The notes: a model not told the origin generated them from the sequence alone. Shown: positions 28,362 through 41,805, numbered from the stretch's first letter. The stretch: 64,000 bases of DNA from Powellomyces hirtus (GCA_025526995.1 JAHLKG010000014.1:558001-622000); one strand, 5' to 3'. Made by a program: numbers and translations.

Positions 28362-31300
28362 ATGCAACGCCATCACCATCACGGCCACTCTCAGCACCAG
28401 CAGCACAAACGGGCTTCTGCCGATAACGAGCCAATCCCGTTCTTTTCAGGTCCGCCTTCTGGTCCCCAGCAGCAAAATCAAAGGGACCCTTTCGCCTTTG
28501 CACCGTCAGCGTCCTCGGCAACATCGTTGCATCCGAGTACAACGTTGATGAACAGTCAGCAGAATTTCCAGTCGCGTCAGTCTGCTGCTGGTGATGCATC
28601 TAGCCTTTTTGGCGGAAACCCGTCCCGTACGTACATCCCAGTCCGCTAATCCTCAATTCTTATGGGTGAGACTAAACATTGGTGTCCGGCATGGTAGGTG
28701 GTTATGAAGGTGCCGCCGACCCATTTGCTTCCCCAGTACAACATTACCAACCGCCGAGGTCAACTCCAGTCAGTCACGCTGGTTCTCGCAAACCCAGCGC
28801 AACTCAGCTGCTCTTCAATTCCAATCCGACCACGAAACCGCCGCTCTCTCGAGGACCATCAGCGGCAGATGTAAACAATACCAGCACTTCATTCTTTGAC
28901 GACTTTGGCCTCGGACCGGCTGAGGCGGCCGTCAGCCCGGGCCCAACCAAAAGCAACAAAATCATGGATGTGTTCGATTTTGGTGGGAACAACCGACCTG
29001 CTGCAGCACCTTCATCTTCTGCGACATCGAGTGGCAACCGAGGAACTGTGCCTCCCCTTCCCTTCAACGCTCAAGTCAACGTGAAGAACTCTTCACAGCT
29101 TGCAAATGGTGTAAACACGAACCGTACCACGAATCCATCGGCGGTGGGACAGCGCAAGGCTTCTGTGACCGGACCATCCTATGCTCTTCCGGGTCATCCC
29201 GCTGCGTTAGGAAAAACCGCATCCTTCACAGAAGGTCCACGTACACCACCAGAGCCCTTACTAGGTGAATCCGCGTCCTTCACCAATGGTCCGAGTGCGA
29301 CGCAAACAAGCCTACCACCACTGGCTCAGGTGGCGAATGTGGGCGTAGGATATTTCACCCAAAATGGCCGGCAGGAGAATGTTGTCTCTAGGCTCGAAAA
29401 ACCTCAGGAAACCGAGGTAACAAAGCCGGCGAATGCAGCAACCACTCAACAGCCGTCGCTACCAACAAGGCAGGAGAGCAGTGCGCATATTCTACCACCG
29501 CAATCACCTGCTATTGCACCTCCACCGACTGCACCTGAGCAGGTGTCAAAACCTCCGCCTAATGCTACCTTCCAGGCCAGCGTTCCTAATCTCGGCACGA
29601 TGCCGAACGGTATTCAGCAGCTGCCCAAGCGTGATGACTCTCACGAGATTTCAGCAAGCGCCCCGGTTCCAGCTCCGCATCAGCCAAAGGTCACTCCTGC
29701 CGTTGTCAAACCACCGGCTGTCCCAGATGCAAATGTGTTGAAAGCGCCCTCTTCTAAGCCCGTAGGAGGTGTGACACCCGAATTGCGGACTTCTCCTTCG
29801 ACTCGGAACTTTAAAGCGACGAGCCTGTTCACATCGGTGTGGAATGATCCAACGTCAACGTCCTATCAAAAGCCAGCAACGGGAGGAGCTTCCTCTGTTA
29901 TTGGCAAACCGTCAAAGTCTCCGCTCCCCTCACAACATGCCCACTCCCACCCGACCCCTCAATCTGTAGATATGAAAACCAGTAGCTCAACTAACGGACA
30001 AATGAACGGGAATCGCGTCAATACATTCGATCACACATTGGGGAATGCTCTCGGTCAAATCAGCAACGGCTCTGCGAACCTTGAGACCAATGGGGAAGTC
30101 GCAGAAAATTCTGCAGCCTCTGATCAGCCTTCATGGAACGAGAATCTCGGTGATCCACAGCACTTGGAGAACGACCATGATTTCTCGCGGGTACCACAAG
30201 ATGCAAATGCCAATGCAAACCTGAATCAGGTTTTCGGACATGCAGGCGAAGAGGTCAACGACGTCTCGGCGGGTTATGATCACGCGTCATGGGCTGTCAA
30301 CGGACAAGTTGCTGAAACACCTGCAACCCTGGAGGGTAACAATGCCAGCGCGGAGTATGATGCATTGGCGCAAAGCCAGCAGGCGAGTTACGATTTCGGC
30401 GAGTTGCAGCACAAGGGGAATGACAATGAAATCTCGCTGGATGGGCAGGCTGGTTACGACTTCGGCGAGTTGCAGCACAAGGGGAATGAAATTGATATAT
30501 CCCTGGATGGGCAGGCGGGTTACGACTTCGGCGAGTTGCAGCACAAGGGGAATGACAATGATATCTCGCTGGATGGGCAGGCGGGTTACGACTTCGGCGA
30601 GTTGCAGCACAAGGGGAATGACAATGAGATCTCGCTGGATGGGCAGGCGGGTTACGACTTCGGCGAGTTGCAGCACAAGGGGAATGACAATGATATCTCG
30701 CTGGATGGGCACGCGGGTTACGACTTCGGCGAGTTGCAGCACAAGGGGAATGACAATGAGATCTCGCTGGATGGGCAGGCGGGTTACGACTTCGGCGAGT
30801 TGCAGCACAAGGGGAATGACAATGATATCTCGCTGGATGGGCACGCGGGTTACGACTTCGGCGAGTTGCAGCACAAGGGGAATGACAATGAGATCTCGCT
30901 GGATGGGCAGGCGGGTTACGACTTCGGCGAGTTGCAGCACAAGGGGAATGACAATGAGATCTCGCTGGATGACCTCCCACTCAGCAATTATGTAGCTGGC
31001 ACCGAAGGGTCACACCCCTATGATGGAGGTCAAGCTGACGCAGATGAGGCGGCTAATGCGACGGCAGAGGCTGGTGCGCACTTGTTTGCTGCCGATCAGG
31101 GAGCTGGAGGACATTCGGATGACCAGCAATTTTTCGGTCAGTACGAGGGCGCACAAGACCTGACGAATCAATATCTGGGATATGACGCGTCCCAGCTGCA
31201 ACAACCTGGGTATGGCGGGTATAACGGTCAATATGGCACATCCCAGCTACAACAGCCTCAGCAGTGCTATGAAGATTACAACGGCGAAGGCGTTGTCCAG

Positions 31301-34300
31301 CAGACGCAAGATCAGACAGATGCTTATGCCTCACAAAACGGATTCGAAACGTACGACGGATTTACTGGCAATGCCGATGCATACAAAGCACAGGAGATGT
31401 ATCATGATACTCAGAATGTGGCATATCAAAACTACGATTCCACTCAGCAGAGTCGCGAATATGCATCAGAAACTGATGTGGGAGATGCGGGGACATCCGT
31501 ACAACAAGATGGATATGCTCCTGATCCCTATGCGACCTCGAGCATCGCGGATGATCAACATAATTTCTATGCGAACCATGGATACGATGCGAGCGTCGAC
31601 GCAGCTCAACATCAGCACTATGCACCCGATCAACTCGGAACGGAGAATCCAAACATTACCCAATCGTATGACCAGTCCGCGGAACATCACGGTAATGGCT
31701 TTTATGGCGAGCAGTATGGGTCAAATGATGGTGTCCTCGACCCGGCTGCAGCATTTAGCGGTCAAGATTACGCCTCACCGGGATACGAGACGCACAACGT
31801 CGGAGACATAGTACAGCAGAATGGTCAGGAGCACACGGCATATCAAGCGCAGGCCGTTACAGACATGCCGTCCACCAGTTCCCTTGGGCAACCAGGCGGA
31901 ATACTGGACTACAGTCAACCAGACACATTACAGTCGAAGGGAAGCACAGACCTCAAGGCATCCGGCTCAAATGAAGGGCTCTCGTACCCCATGTCCCCCG
32001 ACTTTGATCAGCGCAGTAGTGTCAGTGTGAACAGCAGTGCATCAAATATGGTTGATTACATTGTCTGTCCCAAGTGCGGTAAGAAGAGCGATAGCGAGTC
32101 AAACTTCTGTGGCAAGTGTGGCACGAACATTTCAGGGTTGCCTGTGGTCAATGGACGTACGACTGCCGAGCCCGTTACTCAGGCATTCCGACATTACGGC
32201 AGCGAGGTCCCGGGTCGAGGTTTAAATCAGGCTGTGCGTACTGCTACTCCTGCTGCCGAGAACGTGTTACCTCCTACGCCGCCCGCGTTGAACCGCATGC
32301 AAACCGCCCCGCCTACGACAGTCAACAACATGTACCGCAGCGCTGTTCCGAAGCGCACCAAGACTCCTGTTTACGCGCCTCCGATGTCGAATGGCGCACC
32401 AGGCGCATACACTGCAGGCACAGAACCATACCAAGCGGGCCGAGCTTCACCAGGACCTCAATATCATACCCATCAAATGCCGGCAGAACCCCCAGCATTC
32501 GAAGATCCACTTGGCCGGCACCGAGGTCACTGTATTGCTGTATTCGGGGCAGGCGGAAAATTGTTTGTCACTGGGCCGAAGCGGCAGACGCGCTACGTCA
32601 CAGACATGCAGGGCCGACCGTCCATGGTTGAAAAGACGTACCCCGATACCGTGTCCGTGACGCCGATTCAGAAGCTGATTAATCCTGCCGTTCTTCAGGA
32701 ATATCAGAAGACACCCGGTCCCCTTGTCGGTGGAAAGGCGAAGCCCAAGAAGAAGGATGTCCTCAAAATGGTCGAGCAGTTGATAAGCAGTGCTGAAATG
32801 GAGAGGGACGTCGCACAGGAGAATCTGTCCCTGAAAAGCAGAGACGGCGGGGTCCTTAGCGATGAGGAAAAGGACGTCGTTGCCGAAAAGAGCGATGCAG
32901 TCCTCACTGCTCAGCTTCTCAAGCACTTTGTCGAGAACGATGGCGTACCGTACAGTGCTAGCGGAGTCAAATCTGAGCAGACTACCCAGCAGCTCATCGC
33001 CATCCTGAGACCCAGCGGAGCAAGCTCAGCAGCCGGGTCCACCGTCGATCAGATCCAAAACGCGTTGCTCGCTTCCGATCGAGATGGGGCCGTTAAAATC
33101 GCAGTTGCCGCAGGTCTCTGGGCGTACGCTCTGATCATTGCTAGCAACGTCAACAAAGACGTCTACCGGGACGTCGTTCTGCAATTCTCAAATAGCGAAT
33201 TTGGCGAAGGGCACGTTGTGGACCAACCAGCATCCGGACCCAAGAATGACAAATCCGCTATGAGGGTCATCTTCGGATTGTTTGGTGGGATGGGCGCTGG
33301 GGTCATCAATGAGTATCTGCCTGAGGCGGGTGCCATGTCTGGTCCGGTCACATCCGAACAGTTGAACAACTGGCGAGAGATTTTAGGCATGATCCTTGCA
33401 AACCGGACACCGGGCGACTTGACCGTCATTGGAATGCTGGGCGATCGCTTGAAGATGTACAACAAGAGAAGCGCTGCTGAATTCTGGTAAAGTAGCTCCT
33501 CCGCGTGTTACGCGATCCCGCGATCCAGAGTTCTTTGAAAATGAGATCTGATGTTCTAATCGTCTTCTATCTCTAGCTACCTGATCGCATCGCTTCCTAA
33601 CAGCATTGGCGGAGTCGACACCCCGAACGTTCGCACAGTCTTATTGGGCGCAGATCACGTCAACTACCCATCGTCCTTCTTCAGGTCGTCGACCATTTTG
33701 CACAAAACTGAGATTTACGAGTATTCCCAGACTTTGTACAATGGTGCCGGAATTTCGAACACTCTCCCGCACTTGCAAGCGTACAAAGTCTATCATGCCT
33801 CACTGTTGGCAGATCTGGGCCTCACCGAGGAAGCCACAAAGTACTGCGACTCTGTTGAATCCGTAGTGAAGCAATATGCTCGCGGTAGCCCGTACTTTCA
33901 CCGGACTTTTGGTGAAGCTCTCGGATCCCTGATTAATCAACTCGCGGCAGCGAAGGGAGGGGCAGCCCCGAACGCCAGCGGTAAAGAGAGCTCCGGCTGG
34001 TTGAGCAAGCTGGGAAGTCTTGGTGCCCGTGGAGTGGAGAAGCTCATGAACAACGCGCTTGGAGAGGGAGTAGCAGCCCCCAACCGTATTGCTACCCCAC
34101 AACCCGATGGCCGACTTACTCCGGGCCCGGGATCCGCACCCTTGCACGGTAGTACTGGTCTCACTCATGGTCATGTACCGCCTATGGACAGACCGGCATC
34201 CACCCCATTGGTCAGTTCCCTCGGACCCTCCGGTCCGAATCGCACAGCTTCCGCGTCCCCGTTCGCTGCAGGATTCCAGAACGGAGGCTACCAGCAGACC

Positions 34301-36463
34301 TCTGTATCCAGCTATGGTCAGTACGGTGGGACTGAAGGGTATGGAACCTATCCTGCCGAAGCTGCTACCGATGGAAGTCAGGCGTATACTGCGGACGCAG
34401 CGGGCCAGTATTCGACCGGACAAGAGACATTCGGCGAATATGGCGCCGGCTATGGTTACGAAGCCCAAACGCAAAGCTACGGGCAGCCGGCTCAGGGCCA
34501 AAGCTGGGACGGTTACGGACAGGAGGGTTATCAGCAGGATGCTCACGCTTATGCGCAGCAACAAGCTGGGTACGGGGAGCAATTGCCTGAGGTTGGCTTT
34601 GAAGGACAAAGTGCCGGGTATGATCAACAGCAGCCATACGATCCGAATGCATATCAGGATCCAAACCAGGACCAGCAATACGGTCAGCGGTACGAAGGTT
34701 ATGCTGCTGGAGATGGTGTTGTTGGGTACGATTCGTACGGAGCAGGCGCGGACGGGCAGCAGGCTCAGGGATTCGAGAGCACAGAAGGCGATTACCAGAG
34801 CGGTGATGCACAAGCTGGTTATCAGACCGCGGAATACCCTCAGCAGTATGGTTACGCTGAAGGCGGTGATGACCAATACGGCCAGTACGGGCAACCGGAC
34901 GCCGCAAACGTTGATTCTACCCAGTACGGGTATGGCGATGCTGCAGATCAGTACGGTCAGGGCGATCAGCCGCAGGGTGGTTACGCAGACCTCGGCCGGA
35001 ATCGGTTTGACGATGCGAACGCCCACGGCTTTGACCAGCAGCAGCCCGGCCAAGGCTTTGGCGATGGAGATCAAGGCTTCGGATCTGATGAAGTCGCTGC
35101 TTTGGGTGCGGAAACCAACGAACAAAGCGGATGGAAATCGGGCTCATACTTTGCTGACAGCTCTTATGCCGCCGCCAATGGTCAGGCAACTGATACAGCC
35201 ACGCAACCGGCGCCTCCACCACCTGCTCATAAGAGCACATTTGGGGGCGATCTCGCTGAAGAGGACGATCCGTTGGGCCTCGGAAACCGGTCGTCGGTGG
35301 CAAATGTCGATAGACCGAAGCAGACCGATGACAAAGCTCCCACATCGGGCACTGCAGAAACTGCAAAGGCAGAAGCAGATGACAAGAATGCAGCTGCCTC
35401 AGCCGCTCAATCCAAGGGTCTGTTTTCGGCGTTCGGATCCCTGTTTGGTGGTCGGAAGAAGGAAAAAGATGACAAGGATGCTGGCCCGGGACCGGTCAAG
35501 GCCAACCTGGGTGAAAAGTCGGCCTTCTATTACGATGAAAAGCTGAAAAAGTGGGTGAACAAGAAGGGCGGTGCTGAAGAGGAGAAGAAGACGGAGCTCG
35601 CTCCTCCGCCCATGGGTAGCAGCATGTCTGCACCCGTTTCTCGCAATGCAACCCCATGTATGTATTAGAGAATGTTGGTCTGGTCCGCCACGATCCAGCG
35701 CGTAATGGCTCACGTTATTGTTTCGCACACAGCTCTTGCACAGGACCCAGCAGGAAGCGCCACAGCTTCGCCCGCCATGGACACACCGCCAGTATTCGGC
35801 GCGAGCTTGGGTGCCAAGCGGAGAGGCGGTCGAAACCGATATGTGGATGTCCTCAACCCTGACTCGGGCAAAACATCGCCAGTAACATCCATGAGCTTCA
35901 TTCCGCCGCCTGCGGCTGTGGGTGTTGCAACAGCGCAACCGGCGAAAATCTTGAAGGTGAGTCCGGCGATACAGAATCACAATGACGTTTTGCTGCCGGC
36001 GTTGACCGAACTTTCTCTTGCTTTCCTACAGCCTGGACCCAGCCGGCAGACCTCGTTTGCAAATTTCCGTGACGTACAGCAACAGCAAGTCACCGCGGGA
36101 GCACGAGACAGCACAGCTTCAGCTACAGGGAACCGCCCGGCGAGCCCTTACGCCCAACGACCACCACAAGTACCTGTCGCCGGCGGAGCGGGTCGTAACA
36201 ACAGTCCCGGACCCTCGCTCGGTCCCGACGCACGACGTGCACCAGGTCCCAACGCAGCCAACTCTTCATCACGCCACCCAGGCCGGCCCAGCGGCATGCC
36301 TCCCGTCCCCACACAACAACAAAAACCGCGTGTACCTGATCACACCGCGAACAACGGTTCGCGTCGTCCATCAGACACGGACCGGCGATACGGCGCCTTG
36401 TCCCCGAAAGCCGTACATGGCGGTGCGACCCAGAAACAAGGGGCGCCGCCGGCAGACTTTTGA
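28362..36463 (+). CDS. SEC16: Sec16, COPII coat scaffold at ER exit sites
   Basis: Sec16 organises ER exit sites and binds COPII subunits. Exons: 28362-28626, 28698-33486, 33577-35657, 35733-35956, 36032-36463 (2596 aa); introns of 71-90 bp keep phase. The N-terminal third is disordered and Ser/Pro/Gln-rich, with nine 22-residue repeats (about 651-848). A CxxC...CxxC zinc-ribbon-like motif (VCPKCGKK...FCGKCGTN) lies near 1210. The conserved Sec16 central and Sec23-binding region begins near 1362 (RHRGHCIAVFGAGGKLFVTG, TPIQKLINPAVL) and runs through AVAAGLWAYALIIAS and LIASLPNSIGG. A Gln/Tyr/Gly-rich stretch follows, then a conserved-looking KANLGEKSAFYYDEKLKKWV. Yeast and human Sec16 are about 2200-2360 aa. 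The zinc ribbon is an unusual addition. Confidence 0.93.
30385..30978 (+). repeat. Nine tandem 66-bp coding repeats in SEC16
   Basis: Nine copies encoding YDFGELQHKGNDN-E/D-ISLDG-Q/H-A. From the third unit on, NDND and NDNE forms mostly alternate, suggesting growth by two-unit blocks. Copies are almost identical in DNA, so length variation between strains is likely. Confidence 0.95.
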
Positions 36464-36905
36464 TCTCTGATTTTCCCCTCTTTATCTTATTTTTGTGTTT
36501 TCTTTTCGCTACATACCCGTTTCCCCTTTGCATTGCATTTGCCTTTGATTTGAATTGCATGGATTGTTCTTTCTTCTTCCCTGTCTCTTGCTATCTTAGC
36601 AAACCTACGATTACAACCTGTACTCCTGCCAAAAAGGGATCTCATCTTCATCACCCCAAAAATATCTGAGATGAGGTTGTAAGACATTTCACACCTTTGA
36701 AGAATCTCAGACCGTCGGCCGATACTATTTGAAAGGAACAGGAGAAAGATACTTCGATACTGATAGGATCTAGTTGAAACATGCCCACTCTGAAGCGAGA
36801 AAAGGGGGTCGAAATATATATGTACATAGCGATGTAGTGTGTTGGGGGTGGCGGTGCGCGCGGGAGCATGGTTGTCTAGACAAAGTGTTGTTAAGTCTGT
36901 ATCCC
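36464..36905. other. Convergent 3' region, Sec16 / seryl-tRNA synthetase
   Basis: 442 bp holding both 3' UTRs. The T-rich run after the Sec16 stop (from 36472) is typical of fungal 3' ends. No gene seen. Confidence 0.5.
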
Positions 36906-38699
36906 TCAAACGGCCATTTGCTTGACACCCTTGGCGAGGTCCTCTGCGGCGCCCTTGGACGGTTTGCCGCCCTGTGATACAAGCAGCATGGGTAAATATG
37001 TTGGCAGCGGTTTGTCGGGATCGCTTGCAGCTTGGCGCCGTTTCTGCTTTTTCTATTTGGCACGCACCTTCTTAGCGCCGGGGAGGTCCTTGACAAACGG
37101 GAAGAACTCCTTTCCACCCATGTACTGTCTCAGGACGGGGGGCACGATGACGCCGTCCTCGGTCTGCCAGTTTTCCAGCAAGCAGCAGATGGTGCGTTCG
37201 GTGGCGGTCAGGGTGCAGTTGAGGGCGTGGACGTAGTTTTTGGTTTGGTCGTTGAGCTTTTTGGAGCCGACGCGGATTTCGAGGAGACGCGTCTGGTAGT
37301 CGGTGCAGTTGGAGCAGGAGACGAGTTCCTTGTACTCGTTCTGGAAGGGGAACCAGGCTTCGAGGTCGTATTTTTTGGCGGCGGCGTTGTTGAGGGCGCC
37401 CGAGACGATCGAGACAACGTGGTAGGGGAGGCCGAGCTTAAAGGTGGGGGTCGCGTGAACAATTGTCCAATAATAATGAGGATTAGGGGGGAGTCACTTA
37501 CGGATTGGTAAAACTCTTCGGCGGTAGCGATCATCTCCTCGTGCATTTCCCAGCTCTTTTCGGGTGCAGTGAGGACAAACTGTTCTACTTTTTCAAACTG
37601 ATGCACACGGAAGATTCCCCACGTGTCTCTGCCATGGGCTCCGGCTTCTTTACGGAAGCAGGTGGACTGGCCAGCGTACTTTTTGGGCAGTTCCTTCTCG
37701 GGTTCCGAGAACCATTCTCCAGCGTGGAAGGCGCTGATGGGCTGCTCGCTGGTGGCGATGAGGTACTTTTCTTCACCCTCGTCGTGCTTTTCTTCACCCT
37801 TGTCGGCTTCCGTGGCCAGCTTGTACAGAGCTTCGTCAAACTCTTCCAGCTGGGCGGTCTTGGCCATGAGCTCCTTCTTCATAAAGTAAGGTGTCCACAG
37901 CTTGGTATATCCCTTCTTCTCGAGAAAGTCGAGTCCGTAGTGGATGAGGGCGAGGTTAAAGTCGACACCAGGGCCAGTCAGGAAGTAGCCACGGTGTCCA
38001 GCAACCTTGGTTCCTAAATCGAAGCGGTCAGCAACGTGACAACGAACTGCACATGAATCAGGAGATGCAAAATGTACCTCGAAGTGGGTCATATCCACCA
38101 ATCCGTTCCAGAACTTCGTGATGGCTGTGCAAGCCTTGTACGCCCTTGATGTCCTTTCCACCGAGTTTGTTCCTCTTTTCGATCTCTGCAGCCTCAGTTC
38201 GTCCCTCGGGCCACCACTTTTTCACAACCGCGTTGTCCCGCTCGTCCTTAGAGTCTACAACGCTGTCTGGCACAATGTTGCCAATGAGGTTGAGCTTGGC
38301 GCGCATGACCAGCTCCTTTTCGTCGGCGACCTTGTTGGCGGCCTCCTTTTCCGCCTCAGCTTCGGCCTTCTTGCTTTGCAGCTCGGCGCATTCAGGGCTG
38401 TCCTTTTTTTTGGCCTTGAACAGGGCACCCATCTCTTTGGTGATGGCATTGAGTTTTCGGTTCACCTCGTCGGCGGTGAAGCGAGCTACGTTTTCAAAAG
38501 CTAGTTAGACTGTCTTTGTTGATGACTGTGGAAGTGGTGCGATCTTTATCGACTTTGTACCTTTCTTCCAGTCGTCGTCCAGGGCAATGACCTCGTCGAC
38601 CAATTTGACGGCCTTGTCGCCGCCTCGTTTCCGTTGAGACTCTCGGACGAGCTCCGGATTTCCGCCCTTGTCAGTACGCAGCAGATTTATGTCGATCAT
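36906..38699 (-). CDS. SES1: Cytosolic seryl-tRNA synthetase
   Basis: It charges tRNA-Ser with serine. Five exons: 38561-38699, 38078-38500, 37502-38013, 37068-37436, 36906-36971 (502 aa; yeast about 462, human 514). Introns are 60-96 bp with GT...AG ends and consistent phases. The N-terminal tRNA-binding coiled coil ([18 protein letters not shown], then Lys/Glu/Ala-rich helices to about residue 130) leads to the class II core: [27 protein letters not shown], motif 2 with [21 protein letters not shown], and motif 3 region [19 protein letters not shown]. The last small exon adds a basic tail ([19 protein letters not shown]). The penultimate exon could also read through to an in-frame stop (KKVRAK). 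A downstream acceptor inside intron 3 fits the family better than a 31-bp intron. Confidence 0.95.
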
Positions 38700-39107
38700 G
38701 ATACCAAGAGATATACGGGATGGGAGTCTCTATTACTGAGGGTCGTCGTACTCTTGTTGAGATTTCAGCTAGCGAAAAGTTTTCTCATTCAGACGTGCGA
38801 AAGTGACTGGCACAGCCACGCAAGTCAAACCCTAGATCTAGGGAAGTGACTCATAGCTTTTAGTCGAATGGGAGAATCTGAGAGTTAAAAATGGCCAAAT
38901 AGACTTGCCTTTATTTGATCATGTATAGTTACAGTAGTTGATGGAGGCAGGTTCAACTTCTCGCGTTCAGCCGGTGGGTATATTTGGAGGACACCGTTTT
39001 ATTATGGTCTGGCAAACTTAATCGTCAGCCATGGTTTCGTTCGCATTGTCGCTGCCCTCTGTTTGTTTCTTTGCCCAGTTAGCAGGCGCCCAGAGCCGTG
39101 TTTCTCC

Positions 39108-39620
39108 ATGAACCTGCATTTGGAATGAAGAGGAGATTGCGCTGAGTATGGCGTTTCAATGTGAGCTCATACGTCTCAAAATTTGTCAAGAGCAGTTTCC
39201 GCACATTCTGGCGCAATTCCGTAACATTGGGACACCGTCAAAAATCTCAAGTTATGGCGGCTTCCGTTTTTATTTATTTCAAGCCGACAATTCGGGCGCA
39301 ATTCCATAAACATTTGGACACCGCCAGCCCGTGGGGAGATTCTAAATTGATCAAGTTTTACAGTAGCAGTTTCCGCACAGCCTTCTCGCGTTTTTATTTA
39401 TTTCAGCCGATGTACAGACGGAACCTGGACATTGCTTGTCCCCTCATCTGTCCACCGTTATTTACTACTCGCAGAGACACCGTAACTTCATGAACCTACA
39501 TATGGAAATGAAGAGGAGATTGCGCTGAGGTTGGCGTTTTACTGTGAGCTCATACGCTTCAAAATTTGTCAAGAGCAGTTTCCGCACATTCTGGCGCAAT
39601 TCCCTAACAGGGACACCGTA
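39108..39620 (+). repeat. Two-copy direct repeat of about 130 bp
   Basis: Copies near 39108-39240 and 39487-39620 share GAGGAGATTGCGCTGAG, TCAAAATTTGTCAAGAGCAG and TTTCCGCACATTCTGGCGCA. A partial third match (CAGTTTCCGCACA) is near 39367. Origin unknown. Confidence 0.75.
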
Positions 39621-40672
39621 ACTCTGTGAACCTGTATATGGAAATGAAGTTATGGCAGTTGCCGCACAAGAGAAAAAAATCAGCGTGCTGCACTTCGCTT
39701 TTTTTTCGAGCATAAGGAAGGGAGTGCTACTACATGGAAACCAGCCCCAGACGGTCACTCCAAGCAATCATTCTATAGACTGGGTCAAGATACAAAACTG
39801 GCAAAGTTTATTGTGAGGAAAATAATCATATTTATGAAAATTACATATACAGAGGTGGTAATGTTCGGTCATGGTCGCGATGACTGAATGGGGGGCGGCG
39901 CAAGTCAGAAACAAAAAGAGAAGAAAAAATTGGGAGAACGTCGTAAGACCTACCAGAAAGATAAACTGATGTTCCGGATGTTGTGCGTCGATCGATTTGC
40001 GTGTAGCCCTGGATTTGCGTGGAGCCGGGGATTCTGCATGGCACACGTCAGACAATTCACAAGGCGAAAAATAATGGATGGAGACATACATACTGGAAAA
40101 GAGAGGCGGTTATTCGTATTGGTGTCCAAAGAAAGAAAGGGTTCCTATAGGAGAAGAGGGGAGGAAACGCTGTTTTTCCACTTGACTTGTGAGATTGCCT
40201 TCGAGACGCGGTTTACCTAAGCTGTATGACTCGAGGTGGCGACTTTTGAAAGCGCGTTTTGCGGTTGGAGGTACTTTGACTTTGCAGGTGAAAAATGGCA
40301 ACCGGATGGAACCAACTGGAACCAGAACCCATAAATTCCATGACATGTGACTTTTCAGCTGACCATCCAGTGACAGTCATGTGACCCTCATGTGAATCTC
40401 AAAAAAATGTGGCAATCTCGCAAGACCTCCCGAGGTCTCGGGAGTTTCAAGGCCCTCTCGATCCACGTGCTGCTTATGTAATGATTACGTAATGATTACG
40501 TGCCGATTATAAAATTATATTTGCAAAAACGGCCTTTTTTGAAATCGTGTTTGAGAAGGTGTTTTGATAACAGGCTGTTGGCCCATTACCATCTCAAAAA
40601 GCACATGACAGAAACGTGACTTTTACTAATTGATTTCTCGTTCAAAAGTGATCTCAAATAAGAAAAAACCAC

Positions 40673-41215
40673 ACCTCAAGAAGCAATCAAAAAAAGCGAT
40701 ACGCGACCCCATGACTTCAGTGACATGCCGGATCTACCCCCGAAAAGGTGTCCCCACTCGCGCATGTCCGTAAAGCCATGCCTTGGCATACAACGCTTAT
40801 GCGTTAGACTGTGCCCCAAACGTCCACGCAAGAAAGAAAATTTTGAGAACGGGGAGGATTCTAGCGCGAGCTGAGGACCTCAAGAAGCGATCAAAAAAAA
40901 GCGATACGTGACCCCATGACTTCACTGACATGCCGGATCTACTCCCGAAAAGGTGTCCCCACTCGCGCATGCCCGCAAAGTGATGCCCTGGCAGGAGTGT
41001 GCCCCAAACGTCCACGCAAGAAAGAAAATTTTGGGAACGGGGGGGATCCTAGCGCAAGCTGAGGACCTCAAGAAGCGATCAAAAAAAAGCGATACGCGAC
41101 CCCATGACTTCACTGACATGCCGGATCTACCCCCAAAAAGGTGTCCCCACTTGCGCATGCCCGCAAAGCCATGCCCAGACAGGAGTGTGCCCCAAACGTC
41201 CATGCAAGAAAGAAA
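40673..41215 (+). repeat. Three tandem units of about 190-200 bp
   Basis: Units begin ACCTCAAGAAGC at 40673, 40877 and 41065, each followed by GCGATACGYGACCCCATGAC and CAAACGTCCACGCAAGAAAG or a close variant. The last unit is shortened. No protein or RNA family recognised. Confidence 0.85.
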
Positions 41216-41531
41216 ACGGGGAAGAAACGTCCAAGCAAAGAAAGAAAGAAAGATGGGAAAAGGATGGAAATGAATCCCGATGACATCAAATTTGTTGAAA
41301 TGTTCGTAAGTTCCGAAGTTGTTGAGGTTGTCCGCAAGTTGTCCGTAAGTTGTTTGCAGCAGTGAATCCTGGAGAAGAGTGATGGAATGAGGAATACGGA
41401 AGAGGGGAGGGATGAGAAGTATGGGAGTGGAAGGAGCAGCTGGTTTACCTGGTGGAGAGCAATGGGAGAGGGATAGAGGACAGGGAGGGGAGCGATGGAC
41501 GGCTGGCTTTTATAAAAGAATAGACATGTGG

Positions 41532-41805
41532 TGTAATAATACTAGGTCCGTTGCCAGAGTCTAGTCTTCTATTCAGGAATTCCCTCTCTCTAATTCTACT
41601 GTAAGATCTCTAAGTCTTCAATACGCCCTCGTCGGAGTATTCCTAGTTTCCTCTGGACCGTGAGGCGGTCCTGGTCACGTGATGGCCATCCGTGGCCATC
41701 CCTGAGGTCTAGTACCCTTTGGGATGCTGAGGCTAGCATCCATCTTGCGCGGGGCCCTTCCCGATGTGTATCTAGGCTTAGGCTGGCAAGCCATGCCTCA
41801 TTACA
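41532..41805 (-). repeat. Gypsy-A 3' LTR (copy 2)
   Basis: 274 bp; on the minus strand TGTAATGAGG...ATTATTACA. The adjoining purine tract (minus strand, 41806-41815) marks this as the 3' LTR. Confidence 0.95.

Larger units (their letters stand above)
38700..41526. other. Repeat-rich intergenic region
   Basis: About 2.8 kb with no gene I can support. It holds a duplicated block near 39110-39240 and 39490-39620 and three tandem units at 40673-41215 (listed separately). A perfect 8-bp inverted repeat CTCCCGAG-GT-CTCGGGAG lies at 40427-40444. Short frames are fortuitous. Confidence 0.6.

Noticed and set aside
30240..30995. Open frames in other phases and on the minus strand through the Sec16 repeats
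   Set aside because: The 66-bp unit is a multiple of three, so any frame without a stop in one unit stays open through all nine.
33800..35125. Long minus-strand open frame (441 codons) opposite Sec16
   Set aside because: It lies antisense to the Gln/Tyr/Gly-rich Sec16 exon, whose codon bias keeps the other strands open. It has no domain and no introns or promoter of its own.
34089..35546. Plus-strand 485-codon frame overlapping Sec16 exon 3 in another phase
   Set aside because: A shadow of the low-complexity coding sequence, rich in Met/Arg/Thr as expected from a frame shift of Gln/Tyr repeats.
38014..38046. 31-bp intron in seryl-tRNA synthetase ending at GTGCAG
   Set aside because: Too short, and it would insert residues absent from the family before the GHRGYF motif. 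The downstream TTTAG acceptor gives a 64-bp intron and the expected protein.
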